From Diphasiastrum complanatum (taxonomy: Eukaryota > Streptophyta > Lycopodiopsida > Lycopodiales > Lycopodiaceae): a DNA stretch of 64,000 nucleotides. Shown piece after piece: positions 44,345 to 57,100 of this stretch. The stretch covers positions 23,219,390 to 23,283,389 of the forward strand of contig CM055102.1 in NCBI GenBank assembly GCA_029204225.1. The letters run 5' to 3'. Under the pieces are notes generated by a model that was given only the letters and a program-made list of their open reading frames with translations, was not told the origin of the DNA and searched no databases. A program made the position numbers and the translations under genes. The first letter of the stretch is position 1. Each line of letters begins with the position of its first letter.

Positions 44345-45955
44345 AATGGTTTGGATAGAGAAGCATTTAGCCTTAAGGCCTTAGCACACTCACAAAGAGA
44401 TCTATTTCTTCTCTCACTCACTCCATTTTGTTGAGGGGTGTATGGACATGACCACTCCCTCTTTATGCCATTAGAACTACAAAAGTCAATCAACTTATTG
44501 GAGATATATTCACCTCCATTATCACTCCTTAATACCTTAATCTTGGTACTAAGTTGATTTTCTACCAAAGTCTTGAACTTTACAAAAGAATCAAAAACCA
44601 TTGATTTGCTAGACAAGAGGTACATCCAGCAAAATCTAGAATAGTCATCAATGAAGATTACATAGTACTTGGCACCACCATTAGACTCATGTGAAATACT
44701 ATGAACATCCAAATGGATGAGTTCAAGAGGAGAGTTTGATCTTGATGTAGATCTTGAGAAGGGTAGTTTGTGAGCCTTTGAGAGACTGCATGCTTCACAT
44801 CTCTTCCCACACTTTGACAAATGCTTGGGGAGTCCAATTGCAAGCTCCTTTGCTACCATAGATTCCGTGGCTTTGTAGTTGGGGTGGCCCAACCTTTTGT
44901 GCCACAGTTCCACCTTTGATAACTCCACCCTCTCCACTGCAACATTAGCATCAAGCTTAAACAATCTACCTTGTTTAAAGCCTTTAGCTATACATTCATC
45001 ACTTCTAAGGATGGAACAAACTCCATGCTTAAATTGTACATCTAGGCCATTATCCATTAACTGGCCAACACTAAGCAAATTCTTGGTTAACTTAGGAGCA
45101 TAAAGAACATTATGAAGATTCATCCTTTTGGATGATCCAACATACAAGGGAATTATCTTACATTTTTGACTACTTGCAGTATAGATTGATCTATGTAAAT
45201 CATTGTAAGAAAGTAAAGTGGAGAATATGTCCTTTTGATATGTCATGTGGGAACTAGCCCCACTATGAATCCAGCAAGAATCACAGGTGTTGCACTTGGA
45301 TGATGGTGGTTTTTTGGAAACCATCAAGGATGACTCTTCATCCTCCTCCTCCTCCTTATGTGCAATGTTGATTTGTTTGCTCTCTTGTGCCTTCTTGTTC
45401 TTGAGACATTCTGATGCAAAATGTCCTTTCTTTCCACAGAGAAAACATTTGTACTTGGATTTGTCTTTGATCTTGCCCTTTGAGCTTGAAGCCTCATCAT
45501 CCTGCTTGGTCTCCTTGAAGTGTTTCTTCTTGCCACTGGTCTTCTTCTTGCCTTTGAATGAGAAATTAGCTTTCTCATCACCATCCTTCAGAGAAATAGC
45601 ATCCATTCTTGCATTGGTATGCATCATCCTATACTCTTCAGCCACTAATACACTGTGTAGCTTTTCTATAGTGGGCAAAGTGTCTTGGATTGCAAAGCTT
45701 TGGACCAAATTTGTAAAGTCACTCCCTAGACCATTGAGGACAATTTGAACAAGCTCACTATCTTGAATCTTCTCTCCAATGGAAGCTAACTCCCTATTGA
45801 GAGACTTGATTCTTAGCACATAAACCTGTGCACTCTCATCACTTCTCTTCATGCTTTGCAGAATCTGATTCCTCAGCATGAGAACCCTTGAAGTGTTGCT
45901 AGACTCATAGATTGATTTTAGAGATTCCCAAGCCTCTTTAGCACTGGTACAAGGC
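44329..45955 (-). pseudogene. E4 gag C-terminus, protease, integrase core
   Basis: Zinc knuckle CFLCGKKGHFASEC, protease motif WIHSGASSHM (catalytic Asp replaced by His, codon 45265-45267, as in E1), GAG-pre-integrase LWHKRLGHPNY, and integrase with LIHLDVHS, LRSDNGGEY and NGVSERRNR. Integrase catalytic residues appear intact. The frame joins the gag start at 45956-46195 only after a one-base shift. Confidence 0.9.
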
Positions 45956-46195
45956 TGTTACTTTAGTCAATAAATCATTGCTTACATTCATCTTCACACA
46001 GTGAAGTGCAAGCCTAAATCTTCTTTTGTATATAGCTAACTCATGTGCTCCCAGAGGTTCATCTTCCTCATCAATCATAAACTCATAGAGATCCTGGAGC
46101 ACCATGAGTGACTCCATCCTCACTTTCCAAATAGCATAATTGATAGAATTTAGCCTCTCACTAGCTTCTAGAAGATATGCTCCAACAGAGCCCAT
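45938..46195 (-). pseudogene. E4 gag N-terminus
   Basis: MGSVGAYLLEASERLNS with the AIWKVRMESL motif, like E1 gag. The frame shifts near 45955 in the CTSAKEAW block (LTKVTALYQC). Confidence 0.88.
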
Positions 46196-46547
46196 CTTAC
46201 TAGTAAGATTCTACACACAAGATATAGATTTGTTTGAAACTGAAACTCACAAAGGTTTCTAACTTGCAGTGTTTCACTCAAATGTTGACTTCTAATCCAA
46301 TAGATGGACTTGTAATCACAGTTCTATCACTCTCTCACAAAGCTGAAATGAAGATAAGATGAAGTGAAAATTACTCTCAAGCAAATCTTGCCAATCCTGG
46401 CTATTTTTGGACAAAAACTGACTCTATCTCTCTCATTCACTTTGATGTACTTTCAAATCCTGGTTTGCACTTTAAGAAGGTCTGAAATAAGCCTAGAATA
46501 ATTAGTTTTCATAAAACAAATTCAAAACTAATCAATGGCAAGTGATC

Positions 46548-46861
46548 ACATAGATGTCAAACAAATTGCTTTTACAATGTCAAAATTGCTAAAATCTAAC
46601 AAGAATGTGTTGAAGCCATCCTCTCCATCCTCCTCTTGTGCAAAATTTTCATGATCCTCATTGTCTTGGTTCTTCGTCTTATAGCATTCAGAAGCAAAGT
46701 GTCCTTTCTTTTCCACAAAAGAAACACTTTAGCTTAGCTTTGTTCTTGATCTTCCCTTTAGAGGTAGATCCACCATCCTTGACCTCGGCCTCCTTGTCTT
46801 GGTCCTTCTTGAATGGATGACTCTTTTTCTTGCCCTTTGTTGTGAAGTTTGCTTTCTCATC
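46548..46861 (-). pseudogene. E6 gag remnant, left piece (host of E5)
   Basis: STDEKANFTTKGKKKSHPF, KDGGSTSKGKIKNKAKLKC and a zinc-knuckle start CFFCGKE, broken after that. It continues the gag piece at 52793-52900 once E5 and one tcatc are removed. Confidence 0.8.
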
Positions 46862-47474
46862 TGTTGAATTCACACGTGTGGGATGCCCTACACATGTTCT
46901 TTTGATCTCCTAAGCCCAATAATACCATAAAGATCAAACTAGCATTGATTGACAATAGGAAAGCTGATCATACAAGAAATATTATTGTGTTACAAGCATG
47001 CTATATCAACATAATATGAAACTAAGTACAATAATTGCCTCAACTCGGCTAGAGAGAGAATATGAAAGTACAAACTCGAGTAGAGAGAGAGAGCACAAAG
47101 AGCTTAGTCTCCAAATTTGCATAACACACAAAAATCATCATCTTCTCAATGAGAGTACATCACATATATATAGATCCATGGACTCTCCTCCTACTTTGAG
47201 TTGAATTGGAGTTATGAATCCACCTCTCAAGCTATCTAGACTTATTCAAGCCACCTCAATATGTCTAATTGTGCCACCTAGTCTTTTCGTGCATTAAATG
47301 TGGCATGCAAAGTACAAATGGAAATTCCTATGGTAGCTCAAGTTTCTACTTCTACCTACCTTGAATATTTTATTCTAAGATGGGTCTTTACTAAGCCAAA
47401 AGAGCTCAATTCATCTTTGGCATTTTTAGGACCCCTACTTACAACATTAGATAGATTTTTTCAATATCTCAACA
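46862..47474 (-). repeat. E5 3' LTR
   Basis: 613 bases, with TTCACACGTGTGGGAT at its outer end and a TATATATAG box (plus near 47165). The purine tract complement CTCTTCTTAAAAAT follows at 47475. Confidence 0.9.
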
Positions 47475-47492
47475 CTCTTCTTAAAAATGTAT

Positions 47493-49573
47493 CTAATGTG
47501 GATCAAGCATTGATCTTGAGATAAGACCAAGATTAGATCTATGCTTTGAGAAGGCATTTTTGCAAAGTGGCTTTGTGAGAAGATCAACAATACATGAAGA
47601 TGTGTTGACATGTTCCAAGTTGATTTCACCTCCAATGAGCTTTTCCCTTACAAAATGGTGTGCCACTTCTATATGCTTGCTTCTTGCATGAAAAATAGGA
47701 TTGTTTGCAAGAGCTTGGGCCGATATGTTGTCACACTTGATCAAGGGAAGATCATCCTCTTTGATGCACTTTAGCTCCATGATTAACCTCTTGATCCAAA
47801 GCACCTCTTTAGTTGTTGTAGTGAGTGCTTTGTACTCGGCCTCACAAGAAAATAGAGATATGGTATCTTGCTTCTTTGAAGCCAAGACACAAGATTGCCT
47901 CCAAGAAAGATAGTATATGCATTAATGGACTTCCGATCCATTTTATCACTTGCAAAATTGAAATCCAAGTAGCCAACAATGGTTAGATCTTCATTATTGT
48001 ACAATAAACCATAATCTTGAGTAGAAGATATATATCTTAGAACTCTTTTGGCCATCTTCCAATGTTGGATCTTAGGATCTTGCATAAATTGACTCAATTT
48101 GTGCACACAATAGCTCAAATCGGGTCTAATGATAGTAAGCCAAATTAAGGAGCCTATAAGACTCCTATAAAGTGTGATGTCTACGAAGGATCTTTCATCA
48201 CCTTTAATAGGGTCTTTTACATGTTGCTTCACGGGAGTATCTATGCCTTTGCAATTTTGCATATTAAATTTTCTCAACATAGAAAAGACATATCTAGATT
48301 GACAAATAAAAGCATACTCTTCATGAAAATCAATCTCAAGGCCTAAAATGTAATGGATCTCTCCTAGATCTTGCATTTTAAATTCTCCTCCTACTGCATC
48401 CTTAGTTTCTTGAACTAGCATCAAACAACTTCCACTAAGAATAATGTCGTCTACATAGATTAGAAGAATGACAATATTACTACCATCAAACTTTAAGTAC
48501 ATAGAAGGATCATAGTCACTAAGCACAAATCCTAATGAAAGTAGAAAGTTGTTGAGTCTTGAATAACATGATCTAGGTGCTTGCTTCAAGCCATAAAGAC
48601 TTCTAAATAGCAAACACACTATAGATTTATCCTTGATGAATCCTTGAGGTTGTTCCATGTATATCTCCTCCTCAAGATAGCCATTCAAAAAAGCGTTGGA
48701 GACATCAAGTTGATAAAACTTCCACTTAAAAAATAAGGCAAGAGAGATTATGATCATTATTGTCACCATCTTTTCTATAGGAGAAAAGGTTTTCTCATAG
48801 TCAAGGCCATATATTTGTGCAAAGCCTTTATCACATAATCTTGCCTTGTACTTGTTGATGGAGCCATCATAATTGTACTTGATCTTGAACACCCACTTGC
48901 ATCCAATGATGTGCATGTTAGGTGGTGGATCCACTAGCTCCCATGTGTGGTTGGTGATCAAGACATCATATTCAATCTTCATGGCCTCATACCACTCCTT
49001 GGTGTTAAGGGCTTCTTGGACATCTTTGGGCTCCTCATGAGAAACAAAATAAGCATAAGTGGAATCAAGATCCACTTGTTTTCCTTTGTCATCATAAGTG
49101 AGCCTCTTAGGCTCAGATCTTTCCCTCATGGATCTTCTAGGAGTAAAAATCCGAGGACTTCCATCTTCAAATCTCAACCCCTCCATATGTTGATTGTATT
49201 CAATAACAAAAGGTGATAGATTTTGAGGTTGCTTGATCTCGGCCCCTCCTAGATTGGACTTTTCTTCTTCATGAAAAACTACATCTCTACTTTCAATTAC
49301 TTTAGAAGTAGAGAGCATGTAGATTCGATAGGCTTTCTTGTTGGATGAATATCCAACCATTACTCCTTTGCTTGCAAAAGGATCATCCTTCTTTCTCATT
49401 TCCAAGGGAATATGGACAAAGCATATGCATCCAAATACTCTAAGGTGATCAACCTTAGGTTTCTTTAAATAAAGTGCTTCATATGGTGACTTTCCTCCAA
49501 GTGCAACATGAGGGAGTTGATTGCAAAGATAGTTTGAACAATTGATGGCCTCACCCCAAAAGTCTTTTGGCAA
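47493..49573 (-). pseudogene. E5 reverse transcriptase and RNase H, one frameshift
   Basis: FWGEAINCSNYLCNQLPHV, the linker RRSMRERSEPKRLTYDDKGK, then RT with KWVFKIKYNYDGS, YQLDVSNAFLNGYLEEEI, SLYGLKQAPRS and LIYVDDIILSG; both catalytic Asp sites are present. RNase H begins VGYLDFNFASDKMDRKS. The frame shifts by one base near 47884 (SWL-QRSK vs SKKQDTISL) and resumes to the end (KHIEVAHHFVRE). In GYLDFNF the usual catalytic Asp of SDSD is altered. Confidence 0.88.
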
Positions 49574-51469
49574 GGATGCCTCAATTCTAATGGTTTTGGC
49601 ACATTAACACAAGGTTCTATTCTTTCTTTCAGCCACCCCATTTTGAGATGGTGTATATGCACAAGAAGACTCCCTTTTAATGCCTTCAAGCTCACAATAA
49701 TCATGAAATTTACTGGAAGTGTACTCACCACCTCCATCACTTCTAAGAATCTTGATTTTGTATGAAAATAGTTTTTCAACTAGAGCTTTGAACTTTAGGA
49801 AATAGTCAACCACCATAGACTTTGAAGGTAGAAGATATAACCAAGTAAATCTTGTGAAATCATCAGTGAAAGTTACAAAGCAAGTAGCAGCACCCTTGCT
49901 CTTTGAAGATGAGAAGTGCACATCCGAGTGTACGAGCTCCAATGGATGTGTAGTCTTAATAGATGACTTTGAAAAAGGCTTCTTATGAGATTTAGATATG
50001 GCACAAGCCTCACATGGCTTGAAATTCTTGGAGATAAGATTAGGCAAGCCAATAGCTTTGGCTTTCTTGACCATGGACACCATAGAATTATAGTTAGGAT
50101 GCCCCAACCTTCTATGCCATAGTTCCTCCAAAGAAATATGAGAAGCAAAAGCACCATCACAAGAGTTAGCATACTCTTTGGGATCAAGCTTGTAGATTCC
50201 ACCATATCTAGACCCAAATGCAAGGATCTCATCATGCTTCTTGATTGTACATGTATCAACATTGAAATTCACATCTAGTCCACTATCAAGCAATTTCCCA
50301 ACACTAATAAGATTTTTTGTTAACTTAGGAACAAAAAGTACTTTAGACAGAGAAAGAACTTTTGATGATGAAAGCTTTAAGGGAATGGTCCCTATGCCTT
50401 CAATAGCACACTCATGATCATTTGTTGTGTAGATGGACTTCTTGGCTCCTTCATAAGGTGTCATGGATGAAAAAGTATGCTTGGAGCTACACATACGTGA
50501 GGAAGCTCCACTGTCAATGTACCACAAACCATCATTCTTGAAAGGTGATGAAGAAAAATTTGAGACCATAAGAGATCCCTCTCCATCACTTGCATGAGCA
50601 TCTTCCTTCTCTTCATTGGAAATGTTGGCTTGCTTGAATTGACTCTTCTTCTTGAAGCAATTGGTGGCATAATGCCCCTTCTTGCCACAAAATAAACACT
50701 TGATATTTTTCTTCTTCTTCTTGGACGTGAAAGCTTGAGAGGACTCATCCTCTTCTCCTTTCACCTTGGAAATACGATTGTTCTTGCTTGAAGAGGGTTG
50801 GTGTTGATTCTTACTTCTTGATTTGTGCTTGTCTTTGGTAAAGAGGGCTTTACCATCAATGTTGAGAGACAGTCTTTCCATTTCCAAGAGTTTATACTCT
50901 TGTCTTGATTCTTCAGAAATGAGCACACTTTCGAGTGCTTCCAAACTTGGTAGCTCCTCCTTAATGGCATAATTCTGAACAAGGTTGTCATATTTCTCCT
51001 TTAACCCATTAAGTATGACTTGAACAAGTTCATTCTGGTTGATGGAGTCTCCTATGCATGACAATTCTCTATGGAGTTCTTTAACTCTCATTACATAAGC
51101 TGAAGCACATTCATCACTTCTCTGTATACTTTGAAAAATTTGGTTTCTTAGTGTTAGAAGTCTAGAAGTATTCTTTGCCTCATAGATGGACTTGAGAGTA
51201 TCCCAAGCATCTTTGGCATTAGTACAATCACCAATTTCTCTTAAGATGTCATTTGAGACATTCATTTTAATATAATGTAGAGCCATCCTAGCTCTCTGTT
51301 TGTACTTTGGAATTTCTTGAGGAATTTGTGGTTCTTCTTCAATACCAAGTACAATATCCATCACATCTTGTAGAATTAAGACAGATTCCATCCTAACCTT
51401 CCAAATTGAGTAGTTGGAGGTTGACAGTCTTTCACTTGCTTCTAATAGAAAGGCACTCATTGAAGTCAT
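49570..51469 (-). pseudogene. E5 gag, protease and integrase; one nonsense codon
   Basis: Start MTSMSAFLLEASERLSTSNY with intact SIWKVRMES. Gag core, zinc knuckle CLFCGKKGHYATNC, protease WYIDSGASSRM, GAG-pre-integrase LWHRRLGHPNY..CEACAISKSH, integrase with LVHSDVHF, LRSDGGGEYTSS and NGVAERKNRTLC. The next codon is TAA (49604-49606) where relatives have GAA (LCECAK). It continues in frame into the RT part. Confidence 0.92.
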
Positions 51470-52164
51470 AAAGAATGTTGAAAATCAAAAAAGATGGATG
51501 AAATAATTGCTGATCTTCTCACTATAGGAACCAATCAAGGTTAAAAAACTAAATCCTATCTAAGACTAAGCAAAAAACTGTGAGATAGATCTCACTAGTT
51601 TGACAATCTCTCTAAAACAAGACTTGAATCATAAAAAAAGATGAAGTATGGCAAAAGTTATGGTTCTCTGAATTTCACAAGTGTGAAATACTCCAAAAAA
51701 TGTCAAATTGACTCAGATACAATCTATTTGTATGAAACAATTTGCCTAGATCCTCTAAATTTTGCCTAAATCACATATAGATGAGATTGGTCAACTTCTG
51801 GATGATTTTTGCGATCATTCAAGCAATAAATGACATGTATTCTTATAACTTTTGATTGGCTTATCCAACTGTCATGATTCAAACTGCATCATATTCTACC
51901 ATTTCTAGCTTTCTAGTGGGCCAAATTGCATAAATTTGGATCTAAGGTGAGAAAGAACCACCGAACTGAAAATGGGCGGATTTCACACGTGCCTACACCT
52001 GAAATTCCGTACAGTACTTGATTAGGACCATTCAAAGTGGTTTGAAGCTCTAAATCACCAGAAAACTGCAAACTAGCTAGAAAGTAGAATCTAGACAATT
52101 CCTAGCTTGAAATCTGATCAAGTTTGCAAACTTTTTCATTAGATTCGCTTGTGAATCTTAGGTA
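51470..52164 (-). other. E5 untranslated leader
   Basis: Between the primer-binding site and gag ATG. It is similar to the E2 leader in parts (for example GATTTCACACGTG, TACTGTACGGAATT complement near 52005). No gene. Confidence 0.65.
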
Positions 52165-52177
52165 GGCTCTGATACCA
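52165..52177 (-). other. E5 primer-binding site (complement of TGGTATCAGAGCC)
   Basis: GGCTCTGATACCA on plus, next to the 5' LTR. Confidence 0.92.
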
Positions 52178-52792
52178 TGTTGAATTCACACGTGTGGGAT
52201 GCCCTACACATGTACTTTTGATCTCCTAAGCCCAATAATACCATAAAGATCAAACTAGCATTGATTGACAATAGGAAAGCTGATCATACAAGAAATATTA
52301 TTATGTTACAAGCATGATCTATCAGCAGAATATGAAACTAAGTACAATAAATGCCTCAACTCAGCTAGAGAGAGAATATGAAAGTACAAACTTGAGTAGA
52401 GAGAGAGGGCACAAAGAGCTTATTCTCCAAATTTGCGTTACACACAAAAATAATCATCATCTTCTCAATGAGAGTACGTCACATATATATAGATCCATGG
52501 ACTCTCCTCCTGCTTTGAGTTGAATTGGAGTTATGAATCCACCTCTCAAGCTATCTAGACTTATTCAAGCCACCTCAATATGTCTAATTGTGCCACCTAG
52601 TCTTTTCATGCATTAAATGTGGCATGCAAAGTACAAATGGCAATTCCTATGGTAGCTCGAGTTTCTACTCTACCTACCTTGAATATTTTATTCTAATATG
52701 GGTCTTTACTAAGCCAAAAGAGCTCAATTCATTTTGGCATTTTTAGGACCTTTACTCACAAACATTAGATAGATTTTTTCAATATTTCAACA
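52178..52792 (-). repeat. E5 5' LTR
   Basis: 615 bases, highly similar to 46862-47474 with a modest number of substitutions and 1-3 base indels. Confidence 0.9.
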
Positions 52793-52900
52793 TCATCACC
52801 ACCATGTAGTGAAAAAGACCCATTCTTGCATTATGCAACTTATCTATAGAAGGAAGTTGGTCTTGAATAGCAAAAGATTTGACTAGATAAGTGAACTCAT
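52793..52900 (-). pseudogene. E6 gag remnant, right piece
   Basis: The minus strand reads NEFTYLVKSFAIQDQLPSID, then KLHNARMGLFHY, a copia gag segment continuing at 46861. On its other side it is cut by the E7 LTR at 52901. Confidence 0.75.
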
Positions 52901-53546
52901 TGTGAAAGATTTCAGATCCTTAAGATCCAATCTACTTGAATGATCTTTGGTTAGAAAGAGAAATACACTATCAATTTCACCAATGTAGAAAAATCAGCAT
53001 CTACACACAATTTGATATGCAAACACTAATAGAACTTGATCAAACTTGAATGAAATGATTATGTACTATTGTTGTCCGTACAAAACTAGCAAGCTACTAT
53101 ATTTCACACGTGTGGATCCAAAAATAACAAATATAGATCATTCTACACATAGAATTGCAAGCAACCACCAAGATAGTGCGCCAATGGATAGTAGAACCCA
53201 AGAAAACCATGTATAAGCATGAAATGAGATATAGAAGAGAGAAGATGACTCTCTCCACGAGTTACATCCTTTTATAACAGGTCCAAATCCTGTTTGGCCA
53301 CTTGGCTTTCCCACCAAAATGCTAACCCTACCAATTTTGGGTCTAGATTCAATGTCCCCAACTTATTCAAATTGAATCTACTCAAACTCGCATTCTATCT
53401 TTCCCACACTTTCAAAAAGTGTTTATTCAAATGAAATTTAGACTAATGAACTTTGAAAAGTCAACCTCTAAGTCTAAAACAATTTTTGGCCTCAATATGC
53501 CAAATATGAAAATATTGCAAAATGTGATGAAGTTGAATCTTTCACA
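52901..53546 (-). repeat. E7 3' LTR
   Basis: 646 bases, plus-strand ends TGTGAAAGATTTCAG and GAATCTTTCACA, with ATTTCACACGTGTGGATCC near 53100. It matches the shorter E8 LTR at 60886-61331. Confidence 0.85.
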
Positions 53547-54126
53547 CTCCCTCTTCAACTAGTTTTAGCATAGACTTTGATAATACTCCAAGTGAAGTCC
53601 TATGCTTCATGAAGAAGTCTTTTCCCAATGCTTTGGTGTAGATATCAGCTACACATTCCCTTGAAGACACATGTTGAAGCTCCACCTCCTTTGCAATGAC
53701 TCGCTCCCTCACAAAATGATATTGTATCTCAATATGCTTGCTCCTAGCATGAAAGATAGGATTGGATGCCATTCTTTGGGCTGATTGATTGTCACAAAAG
53801 ATGATTGGGCTCTCTGAAAAATCCAGTAAGTGAAGATCCTTGATCATCCTCTTGATCCATACCATCTCCTTTGTGCAATGTGTAAGAGCTTTGTACTCGA
53901 CCTCACTAGATGACAATGAGATAGTGGCTTGTTTATTTGACATCCATGATATAGCTCCATCACCTATGAAAATACAATAAGAACTAATGGATTTCCTATC
54001 CATTACATCTCCAGCATAGTCCGAATCTGAAAATCCAAAAAGATTAGGTGATGATCCCTCATATAATATGCCAAAATCTCGAGTTCCAATGATGTACCTC
54101 AAAACTTTCCTTCCTAGCTTCCAATG
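53547..54126 (-). CDS. E7 RNase H fragment
   Basis: Frame of 186 codons: VLRYIIGTRDFGILYEGS, GFSDSDYAGDVMDRKSISSY, SLSSSEVEYKALTHCTKEM, RSKHIEIQYHFVRE and ADIYTKALGKDFFMKHRTSL. RNase H catalytic Asp and Glu residues are in place. It is out of frame with the unknown segment upstream; the junction lies at GAGCATTGGAAGCTAGG near 54126. RT is absent. Confidence 0.85.
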
Positions 54127-57100
54127 CTCCTAGCATAGTTTTTGCCAATAGAACTTTGATCCATCATAAGAATGATCTTCTTCCTAAGAATAGATCTCCT
54201 TTCAATGATCATGTGATGCTCAAAATAGAAACAACCATAATTGATATAGAGAATAGTGTCCACTTGGGATGTTTCACTATTTCTTACATCAATTTTACAT
54301 GTAAAAATGTGACTAGAACATGAAGAATCAAATAGAATGTAAGTGAGATGATTCCACCATGCTTCCAACTCTGAACTCTCTGAAAAAATACAACAAACAA
54401 ACAATAAATGTGAGTGATCAACTTTTGCTTGCATGTCTCCTCCTCCTTTGTCCTTTGTTGCCTTGTATCCACCATGATACTCCATGAATGAGCCTCCATC
54501 TTCATCTTGCCACAAGAAACCATCAAACCTTGGAAATCCATGAGTAGGTGAGTACATTAATGATGCAAATCCAGCACCACATGACTCCATAAACCAAGTA
54601 GTTTGCACTAGTCCATCTTCAAGATCTACTTGACACAAGAAAATGACCATGAATTCACCAAAAATTGACAATCTCCAAGTATTGGCACCAAGTAGCTCAA
54701 CACTTGAGAACTTAGCCATGGATGAGTGACATAATGAACCTCCAATAGCTTCATTTCCATCAGCAAAATCAGCCAAGAATGCTAGTACAAATCCAACATC
54801 AAAACAATGCTCACCAATGTAGCTAGTTTTACCATATCTTGACAATTTGCACACATCTACATGAAATTGCTCAAACATGAGATAGAACAAGTAAAGTAAA
54901 CTTGAACAACACTTCCTTGCTACTCCTTTGACCTTACTTGAGTCTTCAATATGCTTTAAAAATAGATCCATAACACCTTTGCCAATTACCTCTCCTTTGA
55001 TGCTCTTGACTAGCTCCAAATTGCCACCTTCCCTTTTGACTAGTTGAAGCGCTTCGAGATCAACCTCTTGATCTTCAACTTGACCATCGAAGTCATTGAA
55101 CAAACTTTGTTTTCCAGATCCAATACTTGATTTTACAGCAAGATAACATCCATCCACTTGCATAGCTCCATGTACACAAGAAGATCTTCCAAAAGATGTT
55201 CCAATCTTCATAAGAGATCGATACTCAAGATCCATTGGTTGGATCCACTCCTCTTCTTTCCTTGCTTGATCTACACTTGTAGGATCATCCAAAGTGGTTA
55301 GGAAAGCAACATAATTTCCAGAAGCTACTTGCTTACCCTTTTGATCATATGTGAGCCTTGAAGGTACTTGTCTTTCTCTTGATGTTCTCCTTGGCTTTTG
55401 ACTTGATGAAGGTCCATCATCACCACCATCCAAAGTAGGATCCTTCTCATCAACATCAAGAATGTTAGATCCATCTACTTTACCATCAATCATGCTTGAA
55501 GACACCTTTGGAATGTTTCCCTCATCAAAAATGACATCTCTACCAACAATCACTTTGTTAGTAGAAGGAATGTAAACCTTGTAGGCTTTACTCACCTCAC
55601 TATATCCAATAAAAATACCTCTTCTTGAAGATGGATCCTCCTTGGTCCTATCATCAAGAGTAATGTTGACATAGCATGTGCATCCAAAGGTTCTTAGAAA
55701 GTTGACACTCGGCCTCCTCTTGAATAGCATCTCAAAAGGTGTCCTTCCATCCAAAATAGCACTCGGCCACCTATTGCACAAGAAATTGGCACACAACAAA
55801 GCTTGATCGCAAAATGGTTTGTCAAGATTAGCACTTAACCTCATAGCTTTAGCACTTTCACATAAAGTTCTATTCTTCCTTTCAGCCAATCCATTTTGTT
55901 GTGGGGTCCTTGATGTTGTATACTCCCTCTTGATCCCATGCTCATCACAAAAGGCCTTGAACTTGTTAGATATGTACTCACCACCATTGTCACCTCTCAA
56001 GCACTTGATCTTTGTGGAGAATTGGTTCTCCCTTGCATTCTTGAACTTGACAAAGACATCATACACTTCATCCTTGCTCTTTAGTAGATAGATCCAACAA
56101 AATCTACTAAAATCATCAATGAATGTTACATAAATCTCAGCTCCACTATTGCTAATTGTAGTAAATCCATGAATATCCAAATGTACAAGTTGAAAAGGCT
56201 TTGTAGATCTAGAAATAGATCTAGTATAAGGTAGTCTATGTGACTTAGACAAAGCACAAGACTCACAAACATGCTTGTCATTACTTAAGAAACTTGGAAG
56301 ACCAATCACAACCTTCTTCCTTGCCATTATCTCCAATGACTTGAAGTTGAGGTGTCCCATCCTTTTGTGCCAAACCTCTTGAATAGAAATTTGCTCCCTT
56401 GTAACACATCCAACTTGGTTAGCAATAACACAAGCATCAAGTTTGAACAAATTCTCTTGTCTTTTACCTTTTCCAATCAAGACATCCTTCCTTTTGATCA
56501 AACAATCATCTCCATCAAACTCCACCTTGAGGCCCTTACTTATCATTTGACTCACACTAAGCAAATTCTTGGTAATAGATGGAATAAACAAGACATCCTC
56601 CAAATGAACATTCCTATTTGTAGAGAGAGAAATTGGAATTGTGCCAATCCCTTTGATTGCACACTCACCATCATTGGCCGTGTAGATCACCATCTTGTCA
56701 TCTCCATATGCCAACAAGGAAGTGAAGTACTCTTTGTGAAAGGTCATGTGTGAACTTGCTCCACTATCAATCCACCAAGGATCTAGATCTCCATCATTAG
56801 CAAGCATACATGAAGACATCACAAAAGCATCATCATTTGCATCTTGCACATCCAAACCATCCTCATCAAGAGTAAGATTACCTTGCTTGTCTCCTTGATC
56901 TGTCTTCTTCTTGTAGCACTCACTTGCAAAGTGTCTTTTGATGCCACAATAGAAGCACTTGAGCTTTGATCTATCCTTCTTTTTGCCACTTGAAGAAGCA
57001 TCCACTTGATCTTTCCCTTTAGACCACTTGCTTTTGGTTTTGCCCTTGAATTTGCCCTTTGTGAACATAGCATCCTCTTGAAGTGTCGATGTAGATCCAC

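Larger units (their letters stand above)
42545..46547 (-). mobile_element. E4: minus-strand copia (family A), 5'-truncated and internally deleted
   Basis: 3' LTR 42545-43232, purine tract complement at 43233, RT-RNase H remnant, integrase, protease, gag and about 350 bases of leader. It ends abruptly near 46547, inside a leader that in E1 continues to a primer-binding site and LTR. It shows at least three frameshifts and two in-frame RT deletions. Confidence 0.85.
46862..52792 (-). mobile_element. E5: full-length minus-strand Ty1/copia, near-complete gag-pol, TSD tcatc
   Basis: LTRs 46862-47474 and 52178-52792 (plus-strand ends TGTTGAATTC and TTTCAACA/CTCAACA), duplication tcatc at 46857-46861 and 52793-52797. 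Primer-binding site complement at 52165-52177. It has every copia domain in order; only one nonsense codon and one frameshift were found. It is the best candidate here for a source of trans-acting enzymes, at least recently. Confidence 0.93.
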
